From Liolophura sinensis (taxonomy: Eukaryota; Mollusca; Polyplacophora; Chitonida; Chitonidae), in contig NC_088301.1 of NCBI RefSeq assembly GCF_032854445.1, positions 2,172,001-2,236,000 of the forward strand: a stretch of 64,000 nucleotides of DNA, read 5' to 3'. Positions 51,939-63,499 of the stretch are shown piece by piece (position 1 is the stretch's first letter; every line of letters begins with the position of its first letter). A program made the translations under genes and the position numbers. Below the pieces are notes generated by a model that saw only the letters and a list, made by a program, of their open reading frames with translations, was not told where the DNA came from and searched no databases.

Positions 51939-52286
51939 TGCAGGCATGTGATTCAGCATTTACAAAATTATCTGAAAATTAGCCGGGGGTCAAGGGGCCG
52001 GCATGGCCCCTGTCAGGTCAAAACGCATTTAAAGAAAGACCTCACAAAATCGTTTTTAAGCAAATATAATATCCCCCGATCAAGCCTTAGAAACTTGTGA
52101 AAGAAAGAAAAACACCCACACACACAACGGGAGAAAACACAGCAAAACATTATCACCTGCCATTTTGAATGCTTTGTCCATTTTCAATAGAGTACGGCAG
52201 CCTATGTAAACAAAATTCAGTCGAAAGTATAGTCAGAATGATTTTTGAATGTATGCTCTGTGCTGTCTCCGTGTATTAAACAAACT
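51939..52286. other. Unassigned sequence between LINE-O and the hAT-like pseudogene
   Basis: No repeat or domain recognised. It may be the 3' untranslated or downstream part of the minus-strand gene that ends at 52287. Confidence 0.3.
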
Positions 52287-54231
52287 TCAATGTCCTTGTG
52301 GGTGTTTCTTCAATTTCATAGCAGTCTTGTGAGCTTTCGTTGCACGCTTTTGTTCAGCCTGTAATGTCTTCTTCATCTCCAATTTGGAAGCAGCTCTCTT
52401 TTCGTTTAAGGCTGAATTCTCCATCCTGTATCTGGAGCTGTTCAAGTTGTTGCACAAGACAGGATCAACTCCGTCAGATTTAATGTCCGTCCTTGCAAAG
52501 TACCTAACCGCATTTTGGCCCCTGGCTCTGAGAGAGTACTTCACAGTCTGGATGGAACTGTACGTGGCTACATCAAGTCGACAGGACTTTTGGTCAATCA
52601 CATCTCCCGTTGTGTTGAAGGCTCCTTCAACCTGAGGGTCATGAAAACAACTAATAAGTGCTTTGACAACTTTAGAGAGAGCGGGATACTTTCCTAGCCT
52701 GAAAACCGCTGCCAACTACTTGTCCAAATGCAGCTCTTTCTCCCCTTGATCCATAGGGGATGGTAGAGTGTCATCTGTCTGGAACTCTCGGATTTCCAAT
52801 CGTATGCACTGACATCGGACTCTTCCAACACATTTGTGATCAAGGACGGCACGAGCTTCAGTAAACGAAGTGTCTTTACGTGGCCTCTAGCGAGGAGATC
52901 TGTGGCAGACGCCGCTTCCAGCAGTTTATTGTCAAGAGCTAGCTTATTCTGCAGGTATTTCCCACAGTTCAAGTAAGCTGTCTTTTTGCTTTTCACAGAA
53001 ACTCGTTTCTTGTTGTCCTTTGGTTGATGGTGACAGATTTCAGTAACGTTGTTTTGCTGCCACAGAATGTGTCTTTCTTCAGAAGATTGTCCTCAATATT
53101 CAAGCTCTTTAATAGTGTTTGGTTGCCTTGAAGAGCTTCTGGTGTAACAAAACAGCTGAGGAACTTTCTGAAAAGTTCAATTTGTTTGTCGTGTACCTTG
53201 TGGATTAAAGGTACTTTAGATTTAAACATCTAAACATAGTTCTTAAGCAGAGGCAGTACAGAGATGTAGAAATTCAGCGTCATGAGTGTGTCCAATTTGG
53301 TGTAGAACAGTTTTCCACAAACTTTTTTCTTTTCTAGAGCCATCTTCTGTCATGTTCTTCATGGACACAGTCTGATGGATTTCTTTCAAACGACTCGTTA
53401 CTTCAGGGAACAAACCCAACTTGTGGTACACAGCTAGAAGTGTCTGCAGGTAGAGGGCTTTGTCGTCTTTGCTGAAGAACGCATAATAAAAGATTATGTT
53501 CGCAAGTTGGAGACGAAAACATCATAGTTGGATAGCCACCTGAGGTTGACAAATCTTTCGGGCATTGTGAACTTAACACCAACTAAAAACAAATTTCTTG
53601 TAGTGCTTCTTTCAGATCAGTTGACCATTTGAAGTCACTAAAGAAGTCAGTACGAAGCTCCTCGAGATTTTAACCGAAAGGTTTACAAAACTGTTTCGTA
53701 GCTTTGTGTACATGGTGTCCTGTGTCTCCATCAGTGTCGAGCAGGTGTGGGGCTGGTCCGTCACGAATCCTGGTTTCTAAACACGATTTACTCCCTCTCA
53801 TGACGGCATAAAAATCCATCAAGATAGAGACAAGGTTATCCCACGAAATTCCCTTTGATGACAGCAGGCCACAGAGCTCATCAAACAGAAATTTGCTGTC
53901 CACTTTAATCACACTGAATGAGGCCAGATGTTCCACAACAACAGACTGCACCTTCGGAGAGACGTGGCTGACCAGAATACAAAGCACTCTGTGATAGTTA
54001 TTGCTTGTGGATTCGTCAGTGTTCAAAGAAAATTTGTTTGACTGCAGATTGGTGATGGTATCCTTTTCAAATTTTTCTGCCGAGCCATACCTTATTGGAG
54101 GCGGACGTTCGGTCCATAGACAGTCCATAAAGCGCCAATGGGTCCCGTGCCAATTCTTTAGCCAAGTGAATAAGCTTTGGAACCATTGTGAAGGGAAGTG
54201 AATTCTCTGCCAGTACCCCTAACACCATCGA
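52287..54231 (-). pseudogene. hAT-like / zinc-finger family protein, main exon, frameshifted
   Basis: From right to left the frames give: ENSLPFTMVPKLIHLAKELA (about 54200-54140), FSLNTDESTSNNYHRVLCIL, VQSVVVEHLASFSVIKVDSK and LMDFYAVMRGSKSCLETRIR, PHLLDTDGDTGHHVHKATKQ (54128-53670), DFKWSTDLKEALQEIC (about 53600), YHKLGLFPEVTSRLKEIHQT (53431-53243), and the C-terminal KVVKALISCFHDPQVEGAFN (52715-52287). This order is that of a large animal family of hAT-related, transposase-derived proteins with an N-terminal zinc finger; the C-terminal part resembles the hAT dimerisation region. At least five frameshifts and several stops separate the frames, so it is decayed. An AG at 54233-54232 in TTAATTTCAG may be the acceptor. 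Confidence 0.62.
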
Positions 54232-55679
54232 CTGAAATTAATGAATTCCATGAATGTTAAACATTTTTATAATACATAATTATCAGTTCAGAAATTGAAT
54301 TCACACATGACACTGAAATTGCCAAAAAAGGAAAATAATATTTGTACTGATCGTGGTCTTGACAAATCAAAAATTCTTCCAAAACAAGTATCTGAAAAAC
54401 ACGCACACTTTCCAGTCACTGGAGAAAACAACAAACTTAACTTGAGTGCTGATCATCACTGCAATCTGGTAAAATTGTCAGAATGTGTCAATAAATATAA
54501 TAATAATAAGACAAAGATCGTACTAAATAAATATCTACAGACACTTTCCACGGACTGAAAAAAAACAGCAAATTTAATTCAAGTGGTAATTAACAATGCA
54601 GTCTGGTAAAATTATCAGAATCTCTTAATAAATGTAAGTGTAAAGTGACAACTCACTGAGACACACCTGGTTCAGGAACAACAACACAGAATCACAAAAC
54701 TGCAGAACACGAAGGAATAATACAAAACAAATCTGTTAAAACGCAAGCAAAAAAGGGCAAGATATAACATATAACGCTTTTAGAGACTGAAAATATTCTG
54801 GTTATCTACTCCTTAACAGTTAAGTGAAACTACTGTTATTTACCAGACAAAATGACAAAATGTGTCAAGCCCCTGGATTTTATAAGTAAAAGGCCTCCTT
54901 AGTTTGAAGTCTTCACATTTATCAAAATGGAATTTTACGCAGTTCATAAAATCGATGATACGACTTTAACAGTAAGAAAGTCATGCGATGCAAATGTTAG
55001 TCTTTGTCGTCTGGCTTTCCAACTTAGAATTTTAACTGGACATGCACAAATCAATCCAAACACAAAATATTTTAATAAGAACGAAATAAAGTATTGTGCA
55101 CGTAAAAGGAACAAAAATGAATCCATACACCAAATTTAAATGCATGTATGTACCTCTGAGTTTGCCATTCGATCGGACACGGATACTGGACGAATGGGCT
55201 GCCTTCTGACTTCATTATGCCCCTCATCGGTCTCATCTTCAGCATGTAACAGAGTGACATGTTGAAAGTCTGGGCTTAATATGTTTGACTAAATTCAGAT
55301 TTTTAAATGGGCGGTCCACTGCCGACTTTTGATTAATAAACTAAAAATTTGATCTTGAATCTAGTGAATTTAGGCTACAGTATAGATTGACCGTCCTCGA
55401 ATATGCCCATTGTAGTCGGACAATAAATTATAGAATCTGGGCTTGGATGAATAGAGTGACGAAGAGAAACTCTTCAACATGGTGGTCAGCTGAAGTGAAA
55501 TGTTCCCACGGACCGCCCAAATTCACCAGTCCCGTCAATTGATACCAGATTTGAAAGCAATTTAATTTTAAAAAGGCTTTAGACTAGAGAAAACAAATTT
55601 AAAACCGACATCCTCCCACGAAAACGGTATTTTAACATTAACAACAACATGTAGTATTTGGTCTTCTTCTGCTACTCAC
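54232..55679 (-). other. Likely intron of the hAT-like gene
   Basis: The right border is CGAA followed by GTGAGT, the left border TTTCAG. It has no repeat or domain. The exon phases at the two borders do not agree directly (one base is left over on the right, none needed on the left), so a small exon was missed or the copy has decayed. The open frame 54295-54558 shows no motif. Confidence 0.45.
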
Positions 55680-55925
55680 TTCGAACAGTAAACAAGGGGT
55701 GTAGGCCATACACTTTATTGTCTGTCGAACACCCGCAGGTAGACGCTATGGAATAGTTCGTTTTTCTTGCGTGAACTTCCTTCGTATGTCTCTTGCTCCT
55801 CCCGTGGCTTTTGAGAGACTTGCACCCTCTCCCTCCGTAGTCGACTACTTCGTTACACCAAATGCACAACGCCTTCCCTGGTCTGTCGATTTTGGGTGTA
55901 AAAGTCGCCGTACAGGCTAGTCACG
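55680..55925 (-). pseudogene. Zinc-finger exon of the hAT-like gene
   Basis: Translation reads KIDRPGKALCIWCNEVVDYG, GRGCKSLKSHGRSKRHTKEV, HARKTNYSI and then a stretch to TVR. The C-x2-C ... H-x5-H arrangement (CIWC, SHGRSKRH) is a BED-like or C2H2-type DNA-binding finger found at the N terminus of the family described at 52287-54231. The upstream part (about 55990-55925) has a stop in this frame, so the true start was not found. The donor GTGAGT is at 55679-55674. Confidence 0.6.
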
Positions 55926-56319
55926 GTCTTATTTTCAATTGAACTGGTCAAATCTTTCTGCAGCCAGTGCCATCTAAACTTATTTTTGACGTCCTTATCT
56001 ATCTCTTTTACTGATGACAGACATACTCACATAGTGGAAAAGTGGCGGCACAAAAGCAAACAGATATCTGTAACAACGACGCTGATTGGTTCAGTTATAT
56101 TTCTCAACCAATGAACGTTACATTGGCCCTTTTGCTCATCCCGCAACATGTAAAACCCACGCACAAAAACGGATTTCCGCGGCAACGGCATGGTTAAGAG
56201 GGAAAAAAGCGGAGTTTTTTTATTTGTCTCCAAGGCTGAAATTCGCGGAATTCGCGTACAAATCACATTCCTGTATATGATTTGTATTGAACTATATCAT
56301 AAGTTATATTAACAATAAT

Positions 56320-56565
56320 TAAATTTTATATGCAGATAAACAGATACATAAACGGGTATTCTAGATAAACTACGTTTTAAAATATGCTGTTTTCGAGTTT
56401 TAACTGTTTTGGGGTTTTCTTATCTGATTTGATACTTGTCTATACATTTTTGTTTCGTGTTTGTTTTTTTCACACTACCATATCGAAAACGTGAACCGCC
56501 ACTTCTTCTCGCAACGATGTGGCCGAGATACTGCCGATGTGGATTTAAGCCGTAGTCATTCATTG
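56320..56565 (+). mobile_element. LINE-P: 3' UTR-only copy
   Basis: The sequence GTTTTCGAGTTTTAACTGTT, TATCTGATTTGATACTTGTC and the hairpin GCAACGATGTGGCCGAGATA with GCCGATGTGG are the 3' UTR and end of the family, followed by GTAGTCATTCATT. It is a heavily 5'-truncated copy of about 245 bp. Confidence 0.75.
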
Positions 56566-57351
56566 TATAAAATATTAAATGCGGGTTCTACAAGGTGATT
56601 ATTTAATTGAACGATGTGTTGTTTCATGTCCGCCGCCCTGAACAAATTTAGGGAGTATACAGCAATTGCTCTGTCTACCTGTATACGCGGTTTTGCTCAT
56701 GCGTCTTCTCGCAAACTACTACGCAGACATTGTTGAAACTTGCCATAATCTTGCCTATTACCTGAACGTGTGCGTGCTAAAACTTTACTGTTAATCGGGT
56801 GATTATCTTCATAATTACCACCATTTGAGACACTCCCTAGCAGGGTCTTTCCATGTGTTGCGATTTTGTCCATGCCACTCTTCCGAACGTACGGAACATA
56901 TTTCCTTGAAATTATGTAATTATGTCTGTGGACGCGACTTTATCCATGTATCTCTTCTCAAACTATTACTCTGATCTTAGTGAAACTGTGCCATACATCT
57001 TGCCGCTCATCTCAACTTGTGCATGCTAAAGTTTCAAGTCAACAGTATAATATTGTCATCATTATCAGCATTTAGAACTTTTTTAGAAATTATTTTCCTA
57101 ATCTCCTCCGTCCAGGTACTTAGTGCAATAAAAGATTTTCATATGCACTGTATTTTCCTCTAATTGCCCAATTTTCCCATTCAAACTGAACGTACCAATA
57201 GCGCAGTCAATGCACACCACAAATGAGCCATGAAATGATGCCTACATGAGGCCACAGCCTGCAAGAAAACGAGTTGTCATTTTAGTTTTCTCTCCTCTAT
57301 GTTTGGGAATGTTGTTTATTACTGGTACAATGATTTAAAACTGCGTTTAGA
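56566..57351. other. Unassigned sequence
   Basis: No repeat, domain or RNA gene was recognised. It contains two loosely similar passages (CTTCTCGCAAACTACTACGC and CTTCTCAAACTATTACTCTG, about 240 bp apart), which may be an old tandem duplication. Confidence 0.35.
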
Positions 57352-57602
57352 AAGAATGAATGATTTTGGTTTAAGGCCACATCGACAATATTTCAGCCAT
57401 ATCGTGGCGAGAACAAGATGAAAACATGAGGTGGTTGAGGTTTCCGTTATGGTGGGAAGAACATCAAAAACGAAACATAAATGTTCGGACATGTTTAAAA
57501 TCGGATAAGAACTGAAAAAAAAAAACAGTTAAAACTCGAAAACCCGGGTATTTTAAAAATAGTATATCAAGAAATCTATATGTATATATAAATTTTTATC
57601 TA

Positions 57603-57657
57603 CAGTCATGGAAAAAATTATTAGACCACCCTTGCTTTCTCCCATTTCTTGTTCATT
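57603..57657. repeat. Tc1-b left terminal inverted repeat
   Basis: Starts CAGTCATGG and reaches GTTCATTTTA. The outer 28 bases pair with the right end with one mismatch; the inner part is looser. Confidence 0.88.
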
Positions 57658-57908
57658 TTAAAACCTTGCACAACTGAAGGAACATTTGTTTGGGCAAAGA
57701 AAGTGATGAAAACAGAAATAGTTCATTAGGGTTTTATTTAAGAGGTGATATCTATCAGTTCTCTATGACTTTCTTGACAATGACCAAAATCACTTAAGTT
57801 CATACATCTGTAGATGTGGCAACTGTATTCTCAAAAACATTTTGGCATTTCATTTTTTCTTATGTCTCCTAGTCACGTAGTCACATGACTCTCAGTCTCA
57901 CACGGGAG

Positions 57909-58938
57909 TTAGTACTTGATTGCATGCCCATTGTTTTTGATGACTGCAGCCATGCGCCTTGGCATGCTCTCCACCAGTTTGTTACATTGCCCTGCGGTCA
58001 CAGCAGCCCATTCCTGTTGCAAAAATTCGAACAAATTTGCTTTGTTTTTTGGCTTGTGGTTCTCCATTTTGAACTTGATAATATTCCACACGTTTTCAAT
58101 TGGATTCAGATCAGGTGACTGAGCAGGCCAATTCATGGTTCGAATGTTCCGGTTCTCTATCCAGGATTTAACTGACCTTGCCGTGTGGCAAGGGGCATTG
58201 TCTTGTTGGAAAATCCAGTCATTCGAGCCAGGAAAGAGTTTAGCAGCTGATGGAAGAAGACTGTTTTCAAGAGTAGCTCTGTATGTGACTTGGTTCATTC
58301 TCCCTTCACACAACTGCATCTGTCCTGTTCCACCCATACTGAAACAACCCCAGATCATCACTGATCCACCCCCATGCTTTACAGTAGGAGCAAGGCAGTC
58401 TGGTTTGTAGGCTTCCCCAGGCTTCCTCCTAACCAGTAAGTTGGCTGGAGTAGGCATCAACTCAAAATTGGATTCATCACTGAAGAGAACTTTAGCCCAA
58501 TCATCAACAGTCCAATTCTTGTGATCCCTCGCAAAACGCAAGCGGGCCTTCCGCTGCCTCTCGTTGATGAAGGGCTTCTTCCGTGCCCTGTGCGACTTTA
58601 GACCAGCTTCAAGAAGTCGGTTTCGAACTGTTCTTGCTGAACAAGTCACATTTGTTGACAATGCCCACTCATTTGTAATGTCTCTGGAGGTCTGACGACG
58701 ATTCTTGATACAGGACCGGATGAGTGCTCGGTCATCTCGTGGGGTATAAAAGACGTTTCCTGCCTCGATCAGCTAGCAGTTTTGTAGTACCATGTTCGGC
58801 TTGCTTTTTCGTGGTGTAATGAACTGCTGTCTTAGAGATCTTCAGTTTTTTGGCCACTTGTCGCTCGCTCAATCCAGTATCCAGCTGTGCCAAGATGGCT
58901 GCCTTTCTGGCTCCACATAATTCTTTCGTTTTAGGCAT
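57909..58938 (-). pseudogene. Tc1-b transposase with a single frameshift
   Basis: The N-terminal frame (58938-58732) reads MPKTKELCGARKAAILAQLD, then ERQVAKKLKISKTAVHYTTK (first HTH) and GRKRL (the GRPR position). It ends at a frameshift in a T-run near 58750. The second frame, 58661-57909 and upstream, holds the second HTH (SARTVRNRLLEAGLKSHRA) and the catalytic domain. With Met at 58661 as 1, the DDE residues are D62 (LFSDESNFELM), D154 (FQQDNAPCHTA) and E189 (SPDLNPIENVW), spaced 34 apart. It ends GHAIKY at its natural stop. Apart from the slip the whole protein is readable, so this insertion is young relative to its LINE host. Confidence 0.88.
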
Positions 58939-59204
58939 TATGAGAGCTGACAACTACCGAGTTGTGCTGCGTCTTAATATATAAACAAGAGACCCCTATT
59001 TATGTAAGCCTACATGTAAACAGGAAACCACTCTTTATGTAAGTTTGCATGTAAATGGAAGCCATGAAATTGCCTCGCATACACCCTAGGAATAAAACTG
59101 ACCTTAAAGCATATCAAATACGACAAAGTATTATGGAATCAGCTGGATTTTTGTCGTATTCATTGTAATCTTCGGTTAATACACCTTTAGGGTTGCCAGG
59201 CATT

Positions 59205-59261
59205 AAAATGAACAAGAAACCAAAGAAAATATGAGTGGTCTAATAATTTTTTCCGTGACTG
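59205..59261. repeat. Tc1-b right terminal inverted repeat
   Basis: Runs from TAAAATGAACAAGAAACC to CCGTGACTG. It is the inverted partner of 57603-57657 and is followed by TA. Its inner-to-outer portion plus the flanking LINE was copied again at 59933-60212. Confidence 0.88.
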
Positions 59262-59932
59262 TATAAGCATTAATGATAATTCAAATTTATATGGTGGTAA
59301 AAGCCAACACCCCTCAAATTATTTATGACAACATCGCCAGCGATGATGTTGAACTCATCACATATAGAGTTGACCGTGTAGAATCTTTGCCGAACACGGG
59401 GAAAGTCTACACGGTCAACCAATATAGGTTTGATGCCATATCGGGCATCACATCCAACACTGGGGAGCACTGCTCCCACCTAATAAGAAATTGTGTGTTA
59501 GATGAGAATGCCCAAAATGACACCTAGTTAAAACTACTTGGTCTCTACGCGACATTTGACAAGTATAGGAATTGTAGCCATTGACAGGAGGAATGGAATG
59601 CAGCTCATTATGGACCTGCAAGTCCCATTCACCCTGCCAAAGGCGACGAATATATTCAAGAATATTAAATTTCACGTACGTATACGGGCTTTTAACCTGA
59701 GATACAGCTTTATAGTCACATACCAATGTGACTTGGTATCCAACAGAATATGATATCTTTACCTTTTTGAATTAGCTTTCTATGTTTGGCGATTATCTCG
59801 AGAATTAATGGATTAATGGAACTTATTATTCTCAATTGCCAAAAGGCAAAAGACAAGACCACTAGTCACTGCATATCACTGCCCTCTGGGCGTGACCGGA
59901 GGAAACATATGATAAGGCCAGAATAAGAGCCC

Positions 59933-60212
59933 TGAACAAGAAACCAAAGAAAATATGAGTGGTCTGATAATTTTTTCCGTGACTGTATAAGCATTAATGA
60001 TAATTCAAATTTATATGGTGGTAAAAGCCAACACCCCTCAAATTATTTATGACAACATCGCCAGCGATGATGTTGAACTCATCACATATAGAGTTGACCG
60101 TGTAGAATCTTAGCCGAACACGGAGAAAGTCTACACGGTCAACCAATATAGGTTTGATGCCATATCGGGCATCACATCCAACACTGGGGAGCACTGCTCC
60201 CACCTAATAAGT
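59933..60212. repeat. Second copy of Tc1-b right end plus LINE-Q flank
   Basis: This block repeats 59209-59489 (the last about 53 bp of Tc1-b and about 228 bp of adjoining LINE-Q) in the same orientation, with about four base differences (GGTCTGATAA for GGTCTAATAA, ATCTTAGCCG for ATCTTTGCCG). It sits within LINE-Q RNase H sequence and replaces roughly a dozen bases there. There is no second Tc1 body, so it was copied as DNA and not transposed. Confidence 0.85.
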
Positions 60213-60548
60213 AGACAAGATAAAAGATGAAGATGGTAGACGAAGTGGCCCGCTGTTCTGAAACAGCCACAGCCGCATATCTGTCCCCATCCTTTGACCC
60301 ATCGGTATATGTAAATTTCTCATCCGGATAATTAGCCTTGATTTCCGCAAAATCTTGTTACATTTAAAGAGGATTTTTATGTGATTTATTATATTTACGT
60401 AGATCAAATATCAGTTTGGGTTGTGGAAAAAACCAAGGAGGAGACTCCGGAAAAGACACAGAGGGGTATATCCTCTAGCTTGATGTTAGCTGCCCCAATA
60501 TGGTCGCGTATACGAAGACCAAACGAAGGGATCTGCTCTGATCTTATT

Positions 60549-60803
60549 TGTCTACCTAAGATAGATTAAAAACAGTCATAGGCAGAGCATGTTGGATGAG
60601 CTTTAAGCTTTGTAGCACATTGAAAAGTAAAAAAGGCCCTTGAAAATACAATATTTCCATCTGGTGTCGTACGCTTTGTCTACCTAAGATGGATTAAAAA
60701 CAGTCATAGGCAGGGTATGTTGGATGAGCTTTAAGCTTTGTAGCACATTAAAAAGTAAAAAGGCCTTTGAAAATACAATATTTCCATCTGGTGTCGTAGG
60801 CTT
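60549..60803. repeat. 128-bp tandem duplication in LINE-Q
   Basis: Unit 1 (60549-60676) and unit 2 (60677-60803) both start TGTCTACCTAAGAT and contain GGATGAGCTTTAAGCTTTGT and TTCCATCTGGTGTCGTA. They differ at about six positions. Each unit contains the same deletion junction that removes the RT palm, so the deletion is older than the duplication. Confidence 0.88.
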
Positions 60804-61925
60804 TTTCAAGGTCGAAAAATATCGACATCACATGTTCAATATTAACAAAACCATCACGAATAAGTTTCAAATCGAACAAGATAATCCAAATTAGATCGAC
60901 ATTGAAAGAAAACCACACTGAATTTTAGATAGAAGCTTGTTGGTTTCAAGAAACAATACAAGACTAACGTTGATCATCCGTTCCATAGCCTTACAAACAC
61001 AGCTGGTAAGAGCTATAGGACGGTAATTATTTGGATCAGTATGATCCTTACCCGGTTTGGGGACCGGGATAATACACGTCTCCTTCCATGATGGTGGAAT
61101 ATTACCAGTTATCCAAATATCATTAAGCAAGTCCAAGAGAGTCTCCAGTGACAGGTGGTAAATAGTTCAAAAACTTACAATATTCGTTATCAGGACCACA
61201 AGCAGTATTGTGGGCATTTTTAAACGCGGTTTTAAGTTCCTTGATATTAAAAGGGCGATTATAATCTTCTGAATTCTTAGAAGACAAGGGCAATTTATCA
61301 GATGGAGACGTTAATATATTTTCCATCTTTTAAATGCTGCACTTCTGCTTTATTATTTTCTCCCTTAAGTTTCTGAACCAAGACCTTACGCATAGGTGTT
61401 TTTGACGTAATGGCGGAACAAGATCGTATCTTGCACTTGAGTAATGGACGAGCTTTAGCTCTAAAATTACGAACCTGGTTTAAATGATTGTCAGTAGGAC
61501 AATGATTAAATTTGTGTTCACCCTTCTTCCGGTCTTTTATAGCTTTACGACAGTCATTGTCGTTCCAGGGTTTACTTTTGGATTTGTCGAGGTCTTATGG
61601 ATAGTTCTGTCAGCCGTTTGTAAAACAAGATCATTAAATTTTAATATCGGATCATCGGCTGCCACAGCCTGAAGCTCTGCATCCAGAGCAACAGGGCTGT
61701 AAATAATATTGTTATTGACGAAGATAGAAGAACCGCCTTCCAGCCGCCCTTCTTCATTTGAGTAATTACTGTATAATAAGTAATTTTTAAGACCTGTGTT
61801 ATCTTTGTCAGATGTCTTCAGGTGAGTTTACTTAAGACAAAGGGCAATAGGATTTAATGATTGAACAAGCTGTGTTATTTCAATAAAATTTACCTTAAGA
61901 CCTCGACAATTCCACTGTATAATTT
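60804..61925 (-). pseudogene. LINE-Q ORF2: RT fingers and endonuclease
   Basis: From right to left: ORF2 start near 61941 (QWNCRGLKVNFIEITQLVQS-like), an endonuclease with an internal deletion at about 61665 that joins its N-terminal part to the C-terminal part, then 61326-61123 (MENILTSPSDKLPLSSKNSE, KNAHNTACGPDNEYCKFLNY) and 61136-60891 (LLNDIWITGNIPPSWKETCI, NYRPIALTSCVCKAMERMIN, LLSKIQCGF). RT motifs after this are deleted, including YVDD. Confidence 0.76.
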
Positions 61926-61929
61926 TGTC

Positions 61930-62905
61930 ATACATCTCCATTATGGAGAGAGACGAGAGAGAGGAGATTTTTCTTGATGTTTTGATCGACGACGACTCTT
62001 TCTTGAAGATTGACTGGAAGATCTCCCTGGTGTGGATGATGTATTCATCACATACGCATCTGACGTGGAAGGACCAACGTCCTCCAACGAGACAAACTTA
62101 CTAAAAGTTTGGACAGGGTCCCTAGTGGCCATAGAGGGACGCTCTGTTGGGTCACTAGGTTTATTAGGGTTTTTTTGTTATTATTTTGATTTTTATTACC
62201 GGACATATTTTTGTTTTTAGGCTGATTAGGTTTAGGGTTATCGGGTTGGTCAGTATTATTTGCTGGTTTTATCTGTTGTATTGAGGTAGTCTGGGTTGAG
62301 GAAGTATTGAAAGCAGGTCGAACAGTAAGTTCAACAGAAACAGGACAAGGTTTCTGGTTTGCATTGGGTCATTGATGTTTGAGTACCAACAGATGCTACT
62401 CGCTTCACCGCACTGGCAAATGAGGTCTGCGGTGAAGTATTAGGAGGCAAGGATAGTTTCCGGACCTCCTGATACGATATATTGTTTTTATTGTTTTATA
62501 GTGAGTATATATTTTTCTTTTTCGAAAAGTGGACAGTCCCTAGAGGAAGCCATGTGATCTCAACCGCAATTCCAGCACTTAACTGTGCTGGTGCAGTTAA
62601 AACAATCATGACCTTCACTGTTGCACCGGAAACAAACCAGTTTATTATGGATTGTTGTTTAAAGAAACATTGAATGAGAATGTCTCTGGATAGTAATTTT
62701 TTTACGTTTTCTAATGTACCTTCTGAACCCTGCAAGGCCCTTGTTAGCACAAATGGATGGATTTTTTAGGCCAACATCTCTGTCCGTTATCAACTGAGCC
62801 CGATAAAACCGCTACTTTCCTCTTTTTGTCAGCGCTTGAAATCAGCTGAGAGTTAGATCTGGTATTTATACTGGAAACATTTAAAGTAAGGTTTAAAGAC
62901 GACAT
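61930..62905 (-). pseudogene. LINE-Q ORF1 (Gag-like), with internal deletion
   Basis: The start at about 62905 gives MSSLNLTLNVSSINTRSNSQ and SSADKKRKVAVLSGSVDNGQ. The middle is deleted near 62650, joining LIQCFFKQQS to the zinc-knuckle region; the second cluster is incomplete and the third reads CNCG-DHMASS-like. The C-terminal tail is open at 62132-61941 (MATRDPVQTFSKFVSLEDVG, SSRKSRRRSKHQEKSPLSRL), basic and Ser-rich, up to the ORF2 start. Confidence 0.72.
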
Positions 62906-63499
62906 GGCATAGAGGTAATACAAGTTCACCCCATATGTTTCCCACCCACCACGGAGTGCAAACAAGGGCGATGCCTGAACCTGGGAATGCCTAGCAGGAA
63001 AGATATCAAGGACTCCATATGAGGTTTACTCAAACAGATTGATGTATACCAAAGGTTAAATTCAATCTACTCGATTGACCCATGAGCCACCGCCTCAAAA
63101 CGTAGTCCCGCAAACGATATTTCAGAAATAACATTTGTTCTCTAAATGATGTGCTGTTGTAGAAGAAATTGAGACTAGGCAGAGGCAAGACATCAAGAAG
63201 TCGATTAATCGGATCGGGCCCATCCCATCGTCCGTCCCTCCCCAAGTAAGGGCCAAAGTGGTGTGTTGGACGTGAAGACCTCGCAGGGCCAAACACGCCC
63301 TTAGCCACCAGGATCCCGTCCTCTAAGATTACGGGTCGCAACCCACGGCAAACAGGTCGCTTCCCGGTTGCATCTCACACAACCGAGAAGATATGAGCCC
63401 ATTACATTCACCGGTGTCGCACAGGAGAGCTCTAGGTTAGTCTTCTTTTACGACAACCTTGCCTATAGGGCTGAGGTTCTATTCTTATTACCCCGGATA

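Larger units (their letters stand above)
57603..59261 (-). mobile_element. Tc1-like DNA transposon (Tc1-b) in LINE-Q 3' UTR
   Basis: This is a 1659-bp element flanked by TA (57601-57602 and 59262-59263). The ends are CAGTCATGGAAAAAATTATT on the left and its near complement AATAATTTTTTCCGTGACTG on the right. Imperfect inverted similarity reaches about 55 bp inwards (TTTCTTGTTCATTTTA). It carries a transposase on the minus strand with one frameshift. It belongs to a different Tc1 lineage from Tc1-a: the ends and protein are unrelated at sequence level. Confidence 0.94.
57352..63498 (-). mobile_element. LINE-Q: near full-length copy with Tc1 insertion
   Basis: Reading leftwards: 5' end at 63498 (GGGGTAATAAGAATAGAACC), 5' UTR to 62920, ORF1 62905-61930, ORF2 endonuclease 61925-61330, RT fingers 61326-60800, then a deletion past the RT palm, the connection and RNase H remnants (60600-59264), and the 3' UTR ending in hairpin and tail at 57352. 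Insertions: Tc1-b at 57603-59261 and a 280-bp templated patch at 59933-60212. A 128-bp tandem duplication is at 60549-60803. It contains many stops. Confidence 0.82.
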
